Below, in pieces: positions 13,248-15,090 of a stretch of 15,090 nucleotides of DNA. The notes under the pieces are model-generated. The model had not been told where the DNA came from. It saw only the letters and a list, made by a program, of their open reading frames with translations, and made no database searches. How positions within the stretch are numbered: position 1 is the first letter of the stretch; the number at the start of each line of letters is the position of its first letter. A program made the translations under genes and the position numbers. Source of the stretch: JAICJR01 sp036494715 (lineage in GTDB: Bacteria > Actinomycetota > Thermoleophilia > Solirubrobacterales > Thermoleophilaceae); assembly GCA_036494715.1 (NCBI GenBank), contig DASXNY010000075.1, positions 1 to 15,090 of the forward strand, given 5' to 3'.

Positions 13248-13253
13248 ATTATC
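13248..13253 (-). promoter_or_regulatory. -10 of the cupin gene
   Basis: GATAAT on the reverse strand, five of six matches to TATAAT, ends 7 bases before ATG 13240. This predicts transcription starting next to the start codon. Confidence 0.55.
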
Positions 13254-13270
13254 CCGGCTTCGCGGTTTCC

Positions 13271-13276
13271 TAGACT
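13271..13276 (+). promoter_or_regulatory. -10 of fbiC
   Basis: TAGACT (TANNNT type) ends 9 bases before ATG 13286 and predicts a leader of about 3 bases. It lies 18 bases from the divergent cupin -10. Confidence 0.5.
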
Positions 13277-13285
13277 GGCGGGTCC

Positions 13286-15090
13286 ATGCGGCGGGTCACC
13301 TTCTCGCGCAACTTCACCGTCTCCCTGTCACGGACTTGCCAGTGCTACTGCAAGTACTGCGCGTTCGCGACCCATCAGGCGCATCTCTACGCGCCCGCGG
13401 AGGTGGAGAAGATGCTCGACGACGCCGCGCGCCGCGGGGTGAAGGAACTGCTCGTTCTGACCGGCGAGAAGCCGGAGGTGAACGCCGAGGTGGCGAGCCG
13501 CCTCGCCGACTACGGGCACGACGATTTCGTCTCCTACGTCGCTTGGACGTGCGAGCGCGCGCTCGAGCGCGGAATGCTGCCGCACACGAACATCGGCGCG
13601 GCCTCGCGCGAGGAGCTCGCCCGGCTGCGCGAGGTGACGGCATCGCAGGGCCTGATGCTCGAGTCGATCGTGCCCGATCTCGTGGTGCACCAGGGCTCGC
13701 CGACCAAGCACCCGGCCGTGCGGCTCGACACGATCCGCGCCGCGGGTGAGCTGCGCATCCCCTTCACGAGCGGAATCCTCGTGGGAATCGGCGAGTCGCC
13801 CGAGGACCGGATCGCCTCGCTTGCCGCGCTCGGCGAGGTGCAGCGCGAGTACGGGCACATCCAGGAGGTGATCCTCCAGAACTTCGTCGCGCATCCGCGC
13901 TACTACGGCGCCGAGCCGGCCGAGATCGCCGATCGCGCGCAGACCGAAGGTTCCCGACACCCGGCACCCGAGACCCGAGACCCGAGCTGGGCCACTCCGA
14001 TCGATCTGGATGACATGAAGGTCTTGGTGCGCGAGGCTCAGCGGCTGCTGCCGGGGGTCGGGATCCAGATTCCGCCGAACCTCTCCGACTGGTGGCTGCC
14101 TCTCGTCGAGGAGGGGGCCACGGATCTGGGCGGGTTGTCCGCGAACGGCGATCACATCTCGCCCGAGCATCCGTTCCCGGGCGTCCACAAGATGCGCAAG
14201 GAGCTCTCGCCGCGCGGCTACGCGCTCACCGAGCGGCTTTGCGTTTACCCGCAGTACATGGATCCCGAGTGGGTCGAGCAGGGCGTGCTCGACGTGATCA
14301 AGCTGAAGTACTGGAGCTTCATCCCGAGGCGCGGCTCGGGCCGGCGCGAGGAGCGGGCGATCCGCGGGGACCTCGTGCCGGGGGCGATCGCCAAGGGGCG
14401 CGATGGAGTGGAGCTGTCCGAGGACGAGCTCACGGCGCTGTTCGCCGAGACCCGTCCCGAGGCGATCGAGGACATGCGCCAGGCGGCCGACGAGCTGCGC
14501 GAGGAGCTCGTGGGGGACACGGTCACGTTCGTCGTGAACCGGAACATCAACGTGTCGAACGTCTGCGTGGTGGGCTGCGCGTTCTGCGGCTTCGGACAGG
14601 GCAAGCGCTCGCCCGACGCCTACGAGCACTCCGAGGAGGAGTTCCGCGGGCGCGTGCGCGACGCCGTGGAGTTCGGGGCCACCGAGATCTGCATGCAGTC
14701 GGGCATCCACCCGGACTGGACGATCGAGAACTACGAGCACTGGCTGCGGGTGGCCAAGGACGAGGCGCCCGAGATCCACATGCACGCCTACTCGCCGATG
14801 GAGATCGACGCGATGTCCGACGGCATCCCGCTGTCCGAGGTGTTCGAGCGCCTGCGCGAGGCGGGGCTCGGTTCCACGCCGGGCACGGCCGCCGAGGTGC
14901 TCCATGACGGCGTGCGCGAGCGCATCTCGCCCAACAAGCTGCCCGTGCAGCGCTGGATCGAGGTGATCGAGGCGAGCCATGCCGCCGGCATCCGCTCGAC
15001 CAGCACGGTGATGTTCGGGCACGTGGAGGAGCCGTGGGAGCTGGCCGAGCACATGCGCGTGATCCGCGCCCTGCAGGAGCGCACCGGCGG
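13286..15090 (+). CDS. fbiC: FO synthase, fused CofG-CofH (FbiC), C-terminus cut by window edge
   Basis: This radical-SAM enzyme joins a tyrosine-derived fragment to the ribityl-uracil precursor to make 7,8-didemethyl-8-hydroxy-5-deazariboflavin, the core of coenzyme F420. About 601 codons are present, with no stop before the edge; mycobacterial FbiC is about 850 residues. The CofG half has the cluster cysteines CX3CX2C at 18, 22 and 25 (TCQCYCKYCAF). The CofH half has a second set at 427, 431 and 434 (NVCVVGCAFCGFG). Other conserved stretches are NLSDWW, GATDLGGLSANGDHISPEHPFP and LKYWSFIPR. The first cysteine is only 17 residues from ATG 13286, so the N-terminal extension of mycobacterial FbiC is missing. 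A repeat-encoded insertion lies at about residues 222-234. The start is probably leaderless. Confidence 0.95.
   Translation, partial: MRRVTFSRNFTVSLSRTCQCYCKYCAFATHQAHLYAPAEVEKMLDDAARRGVKELLVLTGEKPEVNAEVASRLADYGHDDFVSYVAWTCERALERGMLPHTNIGAASREELARLREVTASQGLMLESIVPDLVVHQGSPTKHPAVRLDTIRAAGELRIPFTSGILVGIGESPEDRIASLAALGEVQREYGHIQEVILQNFVAHPRYYGAEPAEIADRAQTEGSRHPAPETRDPSWATPIDLDDMKVLVREAQRLLPGVGIQIPPNLSDWWLPLVEEGATDLGGLSANGDHISPEHPFPGVHKMRKELSPRGYALTERLCVYPQYMDPEWVEQGVLDVIKLKYWSFIPRRGSGRREERAIRGDLVPGAIAKGRDGVELSEDELTALFAETRPEAIEDMRQAADELREELVGDTVTFVVNRNINVSNVCVVGCAFCGFGQGKRSPDAYEHSEEEFRGRVRDAVEFGATEICMQSGIHPDWTIENYEHWLRVAKDEAPEIHMHAYSPMEIDAMSDGIPLSEVFERLREAGLGSTPGTAAEVLHDGVRERISPNKLPVQRWIEVIEASHAAGIRSTSTVMFGHVEEPWELAEHMRVIRALQERTG
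13952..13986 (+). repeat. Five imperfect 7-bp repeats inside fbiC
   Basis: The units are TCCCGAC, ACCCGGC and then three exact ACCCGAG. They are in frame and encode a proline/arginine-rich insert (SRHPAPETRDPS) in the loop just before the conserved WATPIDLDDM segment of the CofG half. The repeat is a net five units and keeps the frame through the linker. Confidence 0.8.

Noticed and set aside
13328..15052. A 574-codon reverse frame opposite fbiC.
   Set aside because: It is antisense to a strongly conserved radical-SAM gene and has the His/Arg/Leu-rich composition of an antisense shadow.
1..15090. tRNA, rRNA, prophage or insertion-sequence genes.
   Set aside because: None was seen on either strand; the window appears to be ordinary chromosomal gene content.

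Overview
The window looks like chromosomal DNA from a high-GC actinobacterium, most plausibly an uncultured member of the Thermoleophilia (Solirubrobacterales/Gaiellales-like). The reasons are the fused F420 cofactor gene fbiC, uniformly very high third-position GC, GTG/TTG starts, many apparently leaderless genes and a DtxR/IdeR-type iron box. The lineage is an inference from gene content, not a database result. No tRNA, rRNA, CRISPR array, insertion sequence or phage gene is visible. Genes are tightly packed; the longest non-coding stretch is 171 bases (9260-9430).

Left part (1-3175). A MarR-type repressor and a coupled DHA2-type drug exporter (cut by the left edge) run leftward. They are divergent from an FTR1-family iron permease whose promoter carries a TTAGG-N4-CCTAA iron box. 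The two divergent promoters share an overlapping -35 element. A 16-bp perfect palindrome lies on the predicted marR transcription start. A cupredoxin-like lipoprotein converges on the iron permease with a 3-base gap.

Middle part (3198-9259). Leftward genes are a YgfZ-type folate-binding Fe-S maintenance protein, a 67-residue coiled-coil protein and an MGAT-like acyltransferase that leads into the lipoprotein. Divergent from ygfZ is a tightly overlapped rightward operon: an unknown 120-residue protein, a degenerate receiver-like protein and a short-chain dehydrogenase. Then, leftward, an EamA transporter overlaps methylmalonate-semialdehyde dehydrogenase (mmsA).

Right part (9260-15090). The 171-base spacer between the EamA gene and a solitary AAA-type ATPase with a probable C-terminal winged helix holds the most striking signal. 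Two arrays of the half-site TGCGTA/TACGCA alternate in orientation at an exact 11-bp pitch and are separated by exactly 60 bp, one beside each divergent promoter. The ATPase is followed by a DUF3052-like gene. After that come an orphan ThiY/NMT1-like substrate-binding lipoprotein, an aquaporin, a cupin and fbiC (truncated at the right edge). fbiC carries a heptanucleotide-repeat insertion between its two radical-SAM halves.

Window-wide patterns: nine genes have a TANNNT-like -10 element only 7-10 bases upstream of the start codon and no Shine-Dalgarno, so they are probably leaderless. Internal operon genes instead use Shine-Dalgarno sites or stop/start overlap. Three of four convergent gene pairs share a single CTAG as both stop codons. 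Nothing amounts to a proven new system; the phased operator arrays around the ATPase are the best candidate for unrecognised regulation.
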